Below, in pieces: positions 8,421 through 16,512 of a stretch of 64,000 nt of DNA. The number at the start of each line of letters is the position of its first letter. Position 1 is the first letter of the stretch. The DNA is from Croceibacterium_A sp044506885 (GTDB lineage: Bacteria > Pseudomonadota > Alphaproteobacteria > Sphingomonadales > Sphingomonadaceae): assembly GCA_044506885.1 (NCBI GenBank), contig JBIQKC010000006.1, forward strand, positions 1 to 64,000, written 5' to 3'. Under the pieces are notes generated by a model. That model saw nothing but the letters and a program-made list of their open reading frames with translations. It was not told the DNA's origin and made no database searches. A program made the translations under genes and the position numbers.

Positions 8421-9958
8421 TGACCACCGTTCGTGAAGCCGCGTTCCGTATTTTCGAGCATTTCGGGGTCGATCGCCTGTTCGGCAATCCCGGCAGCACC
8501 GAACTGCCGATGCTCAAGGGGCTGCCGTTTCCCTATGTCCAGGGGCTCAACGAGGCGGTCGTCGTCGGCATGGCCGATGGCTACGCGCGCGCTTCCGGGC
8601 GGCCGTCGCTGGTCAACCTGCACAGCTCCGCCGGCACCGGCCATTCGCTCGGCAACCTGTTCACCGCCTACCGCAACCACGCGCCGGTGGTGGTCACTGC
8701 GGGGCAGCAGGCGCGTTCGATCCTGCCCTACGATCCGTTTCTCTATGCGGAGCGGGCAACCGAATTCCCGCGCCCGTTCGTGAAGTGGGCGCTGGAGCCG
8801 GCGCGCGCCGAAGACGTGCCGCTGGCGTTGATCCGCGCCTTCGTCGCCGCGCTGACCCCGCCGATGGGGCCGACGTTCGTCTCGATCCCGGTCGACGACT
8901 GGGACCGGGAATGCGACATGCCCGCGCTGCCCGATCTGACGCTCGACGCGGTCCCTTCGGCCACCGGGATAGAGCGCATCGCGGCGATGATCGACGGATG
9001 CAAAAAGCCGGCGCTGGTGCTTGGCACCGACGTCGCCACCGCCGGCGGCTGGGAGCCCGCGATCCGGCTCGCCGAACGCTGCGGCGCGAGCGTGTGGACC
9101 GCGCCCTACAACGCGCGCGAGACCTTTCCCGAGGATCACCCCCAGTTCGCCGGCTTCCTCCCCGCCTGGCGCGACCAGCTTCGCGACCTGCTGGCGCCGC
9201 ACGACGCCATCCTGGTCGTCGGCGCGCCGGTATTCACTTACCATGTCGAGGGCAGCGGCCCGCACTGGCCCGAACATGCGCAGCTGATGGTCCTGTCCGA
9301 CGATCCGCGCCATCTCGCGGCGCTTCCGGGCGGTGGCGGCGTGCTCGGAAACGTGGCCGACGGTCTCGCCCAGCTCGCCGAACGCGTCAACGCGCGCCCG
9401 TTCGCCGGCGCGCCCCGCACCCTTGCGGACCCGGAGCCGGCGATGACCGCCGCCTATGTGCTGAAGCGCATCGCCGCCTTTCGGCCCACGGGGGCCGTGA
9501 TCGTCGAGGAAGCGCCCACCGCGCGCGGGCCGGAGCACGACACGCTGCCGATCGTGCGCGAAGGCGGCTTCTATTCCTGCGCCAGCGGCGGGCTCGGCTA
9601 TTCGCTGCCCGGCGCGGTCGGCGTGGCCATGGCGCAGGAAGACAAGGTCGTGGCCATCCTTGGCGACGGCTCGGCGATGTACACGATCCAGGGCCTCTAT
9701 GCCGCGCGCAACGAAGGGGCGAATGTCAGCTTCGTCATCCTTAACAATTCCGGCTACGCGGCATTGACCGGCTTTTCCGCCGAATTCGGCATGAACCACG
9801 TGCCCGGCTGCGACCTGTCGGGCATCGACTTCGTCAAGCTCGCCGAGGCGCAGGGCCTGCCCGCGAAGCGCGCCGACAGCGTCGAGGCGCTCGACGCTGC
9901 GCTCGAATGGAGCTTCGCGCAAACCGGCCCGTCCCTGCTCGACGTGCGCATCGCCTGA
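8420..9958 (+). CDS. mdlC: ThDP-dependent benzoylformate decarboxylase-like enzyme
   Basis: 512 residues, near the 528 of Pseudomonas putida benzoylformate decarboxylase, which converts phenylglyoxylate to benzaldehyde and CO2. Catalytic positions appear kept: Ser26 in GNPGSTELP, Glu45 in LNEAVVVG, His68 in NLHSSAGTG and His275 in GAPVFTYH. The ThDP/Mg site runs from GDG (415-417) to NN (442-443). It overlaps the transporter stop by one base. With the aldehyde dehydrogenase in the cluster it would form the lower half of a mandelate-type pathway, but no classical mandelate dehydrogenase is visible. Other 2-oxo acid decarboxylases share the fold; the active-site set favours an aryl substrate. 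Confidence 0.83.
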   Translation: MTTVREAAFRIFEHFGVDRLFGNPGSTELPMLKGLPFPYVQGLNEAVVVGMADGYARASGRPSLVNLHSSAGTGHSLGNLFTAYRNHAPVVVTAGQQARSILPYDPFLYAERATEFPRPFVKWALEPARAEDVPLALIRAFVAALTPPMGPTFVSIPVDDWDRECDMPALPDLTLDAVPSATGIERIAAMIDGCKKPALVLGTDVATAGGWEPAIRLAERCGASVWTAPYNARETFPEDHPQFAGFLPAWRDQLRDLLAPHDAILVVGAPVFTYHVEGSGPHWPEHAQLMVLSDDPRHLAALPGGGGVLGNVADGLAQLAERVNARPFAGAPRTLADPEPAMTAAYVLKRIAAFRPTGAVIVEEAPTARGPEHDTLPIVREGGFYSCASGGLGYSLPGAVGVAMAQEDKVVAILGDGSAMYTIQGLYAARNEGANVSFVILNNSGYAALTGFSAEFGMNHVPGCDLSGIDFVKLAEAQGLPAKRADSVEALDAALEWSFAQTGPSLLDVRIA

Positions 9959-9960
9959 TT

Positions 9961-9992
9961 GCGGGCCCGATTGCCGGGCCCGGTCTTCTCAG
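9961..9992. terminator. Hairpin between converging genes
   Basis: CGGGCCCG (9962-9969) and CGGGCCCG (9975-9982) pair across an ATTGC loop, followed on the plus strand by GTCTTCTC. It sits at the end of the benzoylformate decarboxylase gene, where a minus-strand gene converges. The U-tract is poor, so termination may be weak or bidirectional. Confidence 0.4.
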
Positions 9993-10270
9993 GCCCGGTC
10001 GTCGCGCCGGTCGTCGCGGTTGCGGGTGGCGTCCGTCACGTCGTCGTCATGGCCGCTCTTGTCGCTGAAGAAAGCCAGAGCGAACAGCCCGCAGCCGAGC
10101 AATGTGGAGAGGAACACGCCCAGCACCGTGGCGACGACCACGTGCGTCGATAATTCGCCCAGCACGGCGATGCTCGCGAGCGCGCCAATGACGATCACGA
10201 CCGCCAGCGCCACGATCCATTTCATGGCGCGGCGCAGATCGGCGAGCGCCTTTTGCCGTTGCGAGGACAT
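9989..10270 (-). CDS. Small two-helix membrane protein, unknown
   Basis: 93 residues beginning MSSQRQKALADLRRAM. Two hydrophobic segments follow (about residues 17-35 and 42-65), then a very charged tail rich in Asp and Arg (DDDVTDATRNRDDRRDD). ATG 10270 is chosen over longer upstream frames because residues before it are compositionally unlike a protein start. I do not recognise a characterised family. It ends facing the catabolic cluster and is followed upstream by another small membrane protein on the same strand. Confidence 0.6.
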   Translation of the reverse strand: MSSQRQKALADLRRAMKWIVALAVVIVIGALASIAVLGELSTHVVVATVLGVFLSTLLGCGLFALAFFSDKSGHDDDVTDATRNRDDRRDDRA

Positions 10271-10400
10271 TTCCAGGGAGCCTTTCCGTATGGCGGCCCG
10301 CGCGTGTGCCGGCGGCCCGCGCGACGGGCCTACGCAGCTGGAGCGAGTCGTGTCAAAATACGTCCGGCCCATACCCCCGATCGCCGGCGCGTGCTTCCCG

Positions 10401-10718
10401 TCAGCCTGCCGCCATTAGCGTCAGCAGGATTACCACGGGCAGCGACAGGATGGCGCCGATCACGGCATAGTCCTGCCACGCGGGCGAAAGCAGATCGCGA
10501 TTGGCGGAACAGAACGCTTCGAGCTTGGGGCCGAGCCGGTCGTCCGCCATCATCAGCGCGACATCGAGCGCGCCGAGCCGGGGGAATTGTCCGGCAAGCT
10601 CGCTCATCTGCGCGGGGCTGAGGTCGGGATAGCGGGCGACCAGCGCCGCGACCCGTTCGTGGGCATGATCGCGAGCGGACGCGTGGGCGAAGCCCGGTCG
10701 GGACAGAGGGTGGGACAT
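10401..10718 (-). CDS. Small C-terminally anchored membrane protein, unknown
   Basis: 105 residues: a soluble, mostly helical N-terminal part (about 1-83) and one hydrophobic segment at the end (IGAILSLPVVILLTLMAAG). ATG 10718 has AGGAAG about 8 bases ahead. No known family is recognised. It is separated by about 130 bases from the small membrane gene downstream on the same strand; they may share a promoter, but this cannot be shown from the sequence. Confidence 0.55.
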   Translation of the reverse strand: MSHPLSRPGFAHASARDHAHERVAALVARYPDLSPAQMSELAGQFPRLGALDVALMMADDRLGPKLEAFCSANRDLLSPAWQDYAVIGAILSLPVVILLTLMAAG

Positions 10719-11060
10719 TGCTCATCTTCCTGATGGAGCGAGCCGGCGGTCAGAAGCGCGCGCAAGGCGAAATGGCCTTGCTGCGGGCGTATCGTTCCTG
10801 GTGGGAAATGCGCTGAACCGAACCGCGGCTCGCGGGACAACCCGGCTCAGAGCCGAGCGAGGCGTGCGGTGCTGCTGCCCGGATGTATCTCGATGGCGGT
10901 GTTCATAGGCTCGATATGGGGCGGCCGCGCCAGGAAGCAAGCTTCCGGGCTTCGCGCTGCCGCCGCTGGCGGCCGCGACTCTCCTCGCCGCGACCGCGCC
11001 GGGCTTCTCCCGGCGGATAGCGGCGCCAGCCACGGCCGGATGGCCGTTTTCGACGAGGCG
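10719..11060. other. Intergenic gap, no supported feature
   Basis: The 342 bases between a small membrane gene and sodC contain only open frames with atypical composition and no start signals. A CGGCC/GGCCG dyad with a GGAT loop near 11035-11048, just downstream of the sodC stop, could help end that message but has no T-run on the minus strand. I see no RNA gene. Confidence 0.4.
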
Positions 11061-11609
11061 CTAACCCGCCGCAAAGACGCCGCAGGCGACGCGGTCGCCG
11101 CTGTCGCCCGACGGATCGGTCGTCTGATCGTCGCGCCCCGCGTGGACGATGAAGGCCGAACCGTCCGCGTCGAGCAGGCCGTCGAACGTCCCGCCGACAA
11201 GCTGGTATTCGAGCGTGCCCGTTCCGTCCTCGCCGACCGTCAGGTTGGGCATGTCGCCGGCGTGGGGCCCTTCCGGATTGTCGAGTCCGTGCTGCGTCCC
11301 GGCGGGGTTCCAATGGCCGCCGGCGCTCGCGAAGTCCGGCGCTTCGCAGCTTCCGGTGGTATGCACGTGGACGCCGTGCTCGCCCGGCTCGATGCCTCGC
11401 ACGTTGAGCGCGATGGTGATTCCTGCGCCGTTGGCGGTCGCCTGCACCGTCCCCGCCGGTTCGCCGTCCGCGGTCTGCAATGTGGCCGTGGCCTGGGTCG
11501 GTTCGGCCGGGGTCGCGGTGTCGGGCGCCGTATCGTCGGCAGTTTCGGGCGATCCGCACGCCGTCAGCCCGAAAGCCAGCGCCGCGACTGTCATGGTAAG
11601 CTTGCGCAC
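11061..11609 (-). CDS. sodC: Cu/Zn superoxide dismutase, lipoprotein
   Basis: 182 residues. An N-terminal signal with lipobox LTAC (Cys18) predicts an envelope lipoprotein, followed by an Ala/Thr/Pro linker and the SodC domain. Copper and zinc ligands are visible: His81 and His83 (HVH), His99 in GGHWNP, His107, His116 and His156 in VHAGRDD. Cys88 and Cys176 can form the structural disulfide. It dismutates superoxide in the periplasm. Lipid anchoring is less common than free periplasmic SodC but occurs in Gram-negatives. Start ATG 11609 follows AAAGAGGAGA. Confidence 0.93.
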   Translation of the reverse strand: MRKLTMTVAALAFGLTACGSPETADDTAPDTATPAEPTQATATLQTADGEPAGTVQATANGAGITIALNVRGIEPGEHGVHVHTTGSCEAPDFASAGGHWNPAGTQHGLDNPEGPHAGDMPNLTVGEDGTGTLEYQLVGGTFDGLLDADGSAFIVHAGRDDQTTDPSGDSGDRVACGVFAAG

Positions 11610-11697
11610 GCCAATCTCCTCTTTGATACTCTGACAGAAACCTCTGACGCCCCGACCGTTCCACGAATAGCCGCCCGCGGGACGGATCGGGCTTCGT

Positions 11698-12165
11698 TCA
11701 AAGCACGCGCCAGACCCACAGCCTGATGCTGTCGGCGTAGCGCGCGCCCGCGCAAACGAAGATCGACTTGTTGAGCCAGTCGTAAAGGCCCTCCGGGGCG
11801 ATGAATTCCGGTACGGTGCGAAAGTAGTATTCGGCGGGATCGACGTCCTCGCCCCGCCGCAGCCGGTCCATGACCTCCGGTGGGCCGTGGCGCAAGCCGC
11901 GGTTCCGAATCTGGATCAGCGCGCCGTCATCGGTTTCGATGGCATAGATCGCATCCGCCACCGTCACCCCGTCGGGCCGGGTGAGTTGCCAGTCGGCGGA
12001 ATTGCCCATCAGCTTGCCCGCGATCTTCGGCCCTTTCACATAGCCGCCGCCCAGAATCGGGATGATCCGTCGCGCGCCGTCGACGACCTTGCCGATTTCG
12101 CGCGGCGGCCCCAGCTCTCCGCCCGCTTCGTAAACGAATTCCAGGTCCGGTTTGATCACACGCAT
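11698..12165 (-). CDS. DUF3237 family protein
   Basis: 155 residues matching the small beta-barrel DUF3237 family, with motifs AIETDDGALIQIRNRG and AEYYFRTVPEFIAPEG. The biochemical function of the family is not settled; members occur near aromatic and steroid catabolic genes. GGGCGGAG directly abuts ATG 12165, so a GTG two codons downstream, with better spacing, may be the true start. It is transcribed away from a GMC oxidoreductase gene with 91 bases between them, suggesting a shared regulatory region. Confidence 0.72.
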   Translation of the reverse strand: MRVIKPDLEFVYEAGGELGPPREIGKVVDGARRIIPILGGGYVKGPKIAGKLMGNSADWQLTRPDGVTVADAIYAIETDDGALIQIRNRGLRHGPPEVMDRLRRGEDVDPAEYYFRTVPEFIAPEGLYDWLNKSIFVCAGARYADSIRLWVWRVL

Positions 12166-12256
12166 CTCCGCCCATTGCCGGTGCAGGGTAGGAACCCTAG
12201 CGTGCAGCGCAAGCGAATCGCGCTCCGGGCGCGACACGGGATCGGGAGAGACGAAC

Positions 12257-13918
12257 ATGGCGGCGGACATTCACGCGGATTATGTCATCGTCGGCGCGGG
12301 CAGCGCGGGCTGCGTGCTGGCCAGCAGGCTGACCGAAAGCGGTGAGTTCAAGGTGGTGCTGCTGGAGGCTGGCGGCGACGACCGGCCGCTGCGCGAGCCT
12401 TCGCAGTTCGTGTCCAACATGATGATCCACATCCCGCTCGGCTTCGGCAAGACGCTGAACGATCCCAAGGTCAACTGGCTTTACGAGACGGAGGTCGATC
12501 AGGGCACCGGCGGGCGGCCGCACAAGTGGCCCAAGGGCAAGGTGCTGGGCGGCTCCAGCTCGCTCAACGGCCTGCTCTACGTGCGCGGCCAGTCGGCCGA
12601 CTACGACGGCTGGGCGCAGATGGGCGCGCGCGGCTGGAGCTGGGACGAATGCCTGCCGTGGTTCAGGAAGAGCGAAGACCAGCAACGCGGCGAGAACGAG
12701 TTCCACGGCGCCGGCGGGCCGATCGCGGTCTGCGACTTTCCCGAGGAACACCCCGTATCGCAGGCGCTCGTCGCGGCCTGCCACCAGGCCGGCGTGCGCG
12801 ACAAGGCCGATCTCAACGACGGCGACCAGGAAGGGGCGAGCTTCTTCCAGATGACCGCGCGCAACGGCCTGCGGTGCAGCACCGCCGTCGGCTATCTCCA
12901 TCCTGCGATGGGCCGCTCCAACCTTCGGGTGGAGCTGCGGGCGATGACGACGCGCATCCTGTTCGAAGGCAAGCGCGCCGTGGGCATCGAATTCCGCCAG
13001 AACGGCGAGACGCGCCGCGCGATGGCGCGGCGCGAGGTGATCCTGGCGGCCGGTTCGGTGGAAAGCCCCAAGCTGCTGGAGATCTCGGGCATCGGCCAGG
13101 GCGCGCTGTTGCAGGAACTGGGTGTGCAGGTCGTCCACGAAGCGAAGCTCGTGGGAGAGAACTTGCAGGATCACGTGATGATCGGCTGCCAGGCGCGGCT
13201 GAAAAAGGACGAGCATTCGATCAACCACCTGTCGCGTGGACTCAACCTGGCGCGCGAGGTCGTCAAGTTCGGCCTGACCCGCAAGGGCCTGCTGTCGATG
13301 GCGGTGGCGCATGGCTGCGCCTTCGTGAAGACGCGGCCGGAGCTGGAAACGCCCGACATGCAGATCCACGTCATGGCCGGCAGCATGGATCTCGGCGTCC
13401 TCGCCACCAAGCAGCAGCTCGCGCTGGAAAAGGAGCCGGGCCTCGCCTCCAACCCGTGCCAGCTCCGTCCGGAATCGCGCGGCAGCATCCACGCCCGCTC
13501 GCCCGACGGGATGGAGCCGCCCAGGATCGTGCCCAACTATTTCTCCGATCCGATCGATCAGGAGATGGCGGTCGCCCAGCTCAAGGTGATCCGCAAGATA
13601 TGGCAGCAGCCCGCGCTGGCGCCCTACATGGCAGAAAAGAGCGATCCGTTCGGCGACACCGACGAACAGATGTTCGAATACGCCAAGGTCGCGGCGGCCA
13701 CCGTCTACCACCCGGTCGGCACGGTCGCGATGGGCCCGGACGAGCGTTTCCCGCTCGATCCGCAACTGCGCGTGCGCGGGGTCGAAAGCCTGCGGGTGAT
13801 CGACGCGTCGGCGTTCCCCCGCATCACCAGCGGCAACACCAACGCGCCGACGATCATGGTCGCCGAGCGCGGGGCCGAGTTCATCTTGCAGGATGCGAAG
13901 GAGGCGGTCGCGGCCTGA
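12257..13918 (+). CDS. GMC-family FAD-dependent alcohol/choline-type dehydrogenase
   Basis: 553 residues of the glucose-methanol-choline oxidoreductase family. The N-terminal FAD dinucleotide site is VGAGSAGCVLASRL, GMC signature 1 is GGSSSLNGLLYVRG and signature 2 is GSVESPKLLEISGIG. Near the C-terminus the catalytic His in VYHPVGTVAMG and the Asn in SGNTNAP are both present. No signal peptide or Tat motif is seen, so it should be cytoplasmic or membrane-peripheral. Start ATG 12257 follows GGGAGAG. Substrate unknown: many sphingomonad homologues act on hydrophobic or polyethylene-glycol-like alcohols, but this cannot be inferred here. Confidence 0.87.
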   Translation: MAADIHADYVIVGAGSAGCVLASRLTESGEFKVVLLEAGGDDRPLREPSQFVSNMMIHIPLGFGKTLNDPKVNWLYETEVDQGTGGRPHKWPKGKVLGGSSSLNGLLYVRGQSADYDGWAQMGARGWSWDECLPWFRKSEDQQRGENEFHGAGGPIAVCDFPEEHPVSQALVAACHQAGVRDKADLNDGDQEGASFFQMTARNGLRCSTAVGYLHPAMGRSNLRVELRAMTTRILFEGKRAVGIEFRQNGETRRAMARREVILAAGSVESPKLLEISGIGQGALLQELGVQVVHEAKLVGENLQDHVMIGCQARLKKDEHSINHLSRGLNLAREVVKFGLTRKGLLSMAVAHGCAFVKTRPELETPDMQIHVMAGSMDLGVLATKQQLALEKEPGLASNPCQLRPESRGSIHARSPDGMEPPRIVPNYFSDPIDQEMAVAQLKVIRKIWQQPALAPYMAEKSDPFGDTDEQMFEYAKVAAATVYHPVGTVAMGPDERFPLDPQLRVRGVESLRVIDASAFPRITSGNTNAPTIMVAERGAEFILQDAKEAVAA

Positions 13919-14084
13919 GCCGCCACCCCCGCGCCCTGCTGTCTCCAGGCGCTCGCGCACGCGGCGGTGCATAATTCCCGCCTGTGCTGGACGCGCAAAA
14001 TGCTTGCAGTTACGCTTTCGCTCGCGGCCGGGATCGAAACTTTGCCGCCAGACAAAAACGACAAAATTGCAGGGGAGTTCAGAG

Positions 14085-14621
14085 ATGTCCGCTTATCTCG
14101 CGCTTGCCGTTTCGGTCGGCTTGCTTGCCGTCCTCGATACCTGGCTGTTCTTCGGACCGCTTTCGACCACGCTCGTGGCGGGTCTGGTCTGGATTTCGTT
14201 CATCGCCTGGGGCTGCCACTACCACTCGGGCGGCGGAGTCAAGGGAACCACTACCGCCATCGTCTGCATGAGCTTCGGCGCGCTCGTCGGCATGGCCTCG
14301 GTCATGTTCGCCAACTCCGCGCTGAGCGGGCTGGAGGTCCCCGTGGCGCTCGGCATCGCGGTCGGCCTCGGCGCGGCGGTGATCTGCCTCGCCAGCAAGA
14401 TTCCGCTGCTCGCGACGATACCCGCCAGCGTCTATGGTTTCGCCTCGATCGCCGGGCCGATGGTCTTGCGCGAAGACGCGCCCGAAGCGGCCATCGTGCC
14501 CACGATCTGCGCGATCATCATCGGCGCGGTGTTCGGCTACGTTTCGGAAATGCTCGCCAATGCGCTGACCAGGAAGGGCGGAGCCTCGGCCGAAGCGGCC
14601 GCGGATCCCGAGCACGCCTGA
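14085..14621 (+). CDS. DUF1097 family inner-membrane protein
   Basis: 178 residues with five to six hydrophobic segments covering almost the whole length (for example LALAVSVGLLAVLDTWLFFG and LVGMASVMFANSAL) and a short charged tail. It resembles the YcdZ-type DUF1097 proteins, whose function is not established. ATG 14085 is preceded by AGGGGAG. It stands alone between a GMC oxidoreductase gene and an EamA transporter gene, and a strong hairpin follows it. Confidence 0.72.
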   Translation: MSAYLALAVSVGLLAVLDTWLFFGPLSTTLVAGLVWISFIAWGCHYHSGGGVKGTTTAIVCMSFGALVGMASVMFANSALSGLEVPVALGIAVGLGAAVICLASKIPLLATIPASVYGFASIAGPMVLREDAPEAAIVPTICAIIIGAVFGYVSEMLANALTRKGGASAEAAADPEHA

Positions 14622-14628
14622 CGCAAGA

Positions 14629-14658
14629 CGCCCCGCCGGCTTGACGGTCGGCGGGGCG
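14629..14658 (+). terminator. Stem-loop after the DUF1097 gene
   Basis: A perfect 10-bp stem CGCCCCGCCG (14629-14638) / CGGCGGGGCG (14649-14658) with a 10-base loop lies 8 bases after the stop. No clear U-tract follows, so it may act as a 3'-end stabiliser as much as a terminator. Confidence 0.4.
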
Positions 14659-14707
14659 GAACATTCGATTGTCGCCAAATCCGCCCGGCCCGATTAGGGC
14701 GCTGGCG

Positions 14708-15652
14708 ATGTTCTCCGATCGACGACAAGCGACGGCCTTCGCGCTGCTCGGGCTGGTGATGGTGCTCTGGGCGGGCAATTCCATCGTCGCTCGCGCGGTC
14801 CGCTTCGATGTCGGCCCGTTCACGCTCGCCTTCGTGCGCTGGACCGGGGCCAGCCTCGCCGTCGCCCCCTTCGCCATCCGCCCGCTGCGAAAGGACTGGC
14901 CCGCGATCCGCAAGGGCTGGAAGGAAGTGCTGCTGCTCGGCGCGCTCGGTATCGGCGCGTTCAACGCCGTGCTCTATTCGGGCCTGCAATACACCACCGC
15001 CTCCAACGCGCTGCTGCTCCAGGCGGCGACGCCGGCGGTCGTGGTGGCGCTCGACCGGCTGTTCTTCGGAGTCATTTCGCCGCCGTTGCAGAAGCTCGGC
15101 GTAGCGGCGTCGATCGTCGGGGTCATGGCGATCGTGTTCCAGGGCGATCTCGGCCGCGTGCTGAACCTGCATTTCGGCTTCGGGGACGGGCTGATCCTGT
15201 GCTCGGTGCTGATCTGGTCGCTCTATACCGTGCTGCTGCGCTTGCAGCCGGCCATCTCGCCGGTCAGTTTCATCGCCGCGACGTTCTTCGTCGGCGTCGT
15301 GGCGATGGCGCCGTTCGCGGCGTGGGAATGGAGCGGGGGGCAGGTCATTCGCTGGAGTCCCGGCGTGGTGGCGGCGTTCGCCTACGTCGCGCTGCTGCCG
15401 TCGCTGCTGTCCTATTCCATCTTCAACTACGCCACCGGCGTCGTCGGCCCGGCGCGGGCCGGGCAGGCGATCACGCTGATGCCGCTGTTCGGCGCCTTCC
15501 TGTCCTCCGCGCTGCTGGGGGAAAGGCTCTATTCCTGGCACTTCGTCGGCATGGCGCTCATTCTGGCCGGCATCGTGATGGGTGTGCTGGCCGGGCGCGG
15601 GAAAGAGCCTGCTGGCGCGGCGAAGACGCCGCCGCTAGAGGACCGGGCATGA
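14708..15652 (+). CDS. EamA/DMT-superfamily transporter
   Basis: 314 residues with about ten hydrophobic segments in two EamA halves. ALLGLVMVLWAGNSIVARA marks the first half, and GDGLILCSVLIWSLYTVLLR starts the second. It is predicted in the inner membrane exporting a small metabolite or amino acid; the substrate is unknown. ATG 14708 is taken as start with AGGG about 10 bases upstream; the site is weak. The stop overlaps the ubiE start as ATGA, so the two genes are co-translated. Confidence 0.83.
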   Translation: MFSDRRQATAFALLGLVMVLWAGNSIVARAVRFDVGPFTLAFVRWTGASLAVAPFAIRPLRKDWPAIRKGWKEVLLLGALGIGAFNAVLYSGLQYTTASNALLLQAATPAVVVALDRLFFGVISPPLQKLGVAASIVGVMAIVFQGDLGRVLNLHFGFGDGLILCSVLIWSLYTVLLRLQPAISPVSFIAATFFVGVVAMAPFAAWEWSGGQVIRWSPGVVAAFAYVALLPSLLSYSIFNYATGVVGPARAGQAITLMPLFGAFLSSALLGERLYSWHFVGMALILAGIVMGVLAGRGKEPAGAAKTPPLEDRA

Positions 15653-16380
15653 GCGAGCAGGTATCCTTCGGCTACGAGACGGTCGACGCGGAGGAGAAGA
15701 CGCGCCGGGTGGGCGCGGTTTTTTCCAATGTCGCGGCGAAGTACGACCTGATGAACGACGCGATGTCGGGCGGGCTGCACCGGCTGTGGAAGGACCGCTT
15801 CGTCCGCCGCGTGAAGCCGCGCGCGGGCGAGGCGATCCTCGACATGGCCGGCGGCACCGGCGACATCGCCTTCCGCCTCGCGGCAGGCGGCGCGGAAGTG
15901 ACCGTGGCCGACATCAACCAGGAAATGCTCGATGTCGGCGTCGAACGGGCCATGGAGCGCGGCATGGACGGCTTGGTCTGGTCGCGCCAGAACGCCGAGG
16001 AACTCGCCTATCCGGACCGCGTGTTCGATGCCTACACCATCGCCTTCGGCATCCGCAATGTGACGCATATCGACAAGGCGCTGGCGGAAGCCTTCCGGGT
16101 GCTCAAGCACGGCGGCCGGTTCTTCTGCCTCGAATTCTCGACCACCGAATGGCCCGGCTTCAAGGACGTCTACGACGCCTATTCGCACAAGCTGGTGCCG
16201 AAGCTGGGGCAGGCCATCGCCGGCGATGCCGACAGCTACCGCTACCTGATCGAATCGATCCGCCGCTTCCCGCCGATGCCCGAATTCGAACGCATGATCC
16301 GCGCCGCCGGCTTCGGGCACACGAAGGTGGAGCCGATCCTCGGCGGTCTCGTCGCGATCCATTCGGGGTGGAAGATTTGA
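15649..16380 (+). CDS. ubiE: Demethylmenaquinone/ubiquinone C-methyltransferase
   Basis: 243-residue class I SAM methyltransferase that adds the C-methyl group during ubiquinone synthesis. The SAM site DMAGGTGD (65-72) and the family signature FGIRNVTHIDKAL are present, and the length equals that of known UbiE. Start ATG overlaps the EamA stop by four bases. ubiB lies directly downstream, so the pair belongs to ubiquinone synthesis. The gap to ubiB is filled by a dispersed repeat. Confidence 0.96.
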   Translation: MSEQVSFGYETVDAEEKTRRVGAVFSNVAAKYDLMNDAMSGGLHRLWKDRFVRRVKPRAGEAILDMAGGTGDIAFRLAAGGAEVTVADINQEMLDVGVERAMERGMDGLVWSRQNAEELAYPDRVFDAYTIAFGIRNVTHIDKALAEAFRVLKHGGRFFCLEFSTTEWPGFKDVYDAYSHKLVPKLGQAIAGDADSYRYLIESIRRFPPMPEFERMIRAAGFGHTKVEPILGGLVAIHSGWKI

Positions 16381-16393
16381 GCGAGGCTTCGCC

Positions 16394-16512
16394 AAAAGCC
16401 CCTCCCCTTCAGGGGAGGGGTTGGGGTGGGGCATGTCCGCCGGATAATCCCCATTCGACAGTCCCCACCCTCGGCCCCACCCCCGGCCCCTCCCCTGAAG
16501 GGGAGGGGAGGT
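16394..16512. repeat. Dispersed GC-rich palindromic repeat (family 1, copy F) carrying the ubiB ribosome site
   Basis: Arms CCCCTCCCCTTCAGGGGAGG at the left and CCCCTCCCCTGAAGGGGAGG at the right are inverted copies, with GGGGTGGGGC and GGCCCCACCCCC as inner arms. The right arm ends in AGGGGAGGGGAG immediately before the GTG start of ubiB, so the repeat itself provides the purine-rich ribosome-binding site. It occupies nearly the whole ubiE-ubiB gap. Confidence 0.75.

Noticed and set aside
10722..11033. Small protein gene on the minus strand between sodC and a membrane gene
   Set aside because: No ribosome site, atypical composition and no recognisable motif.
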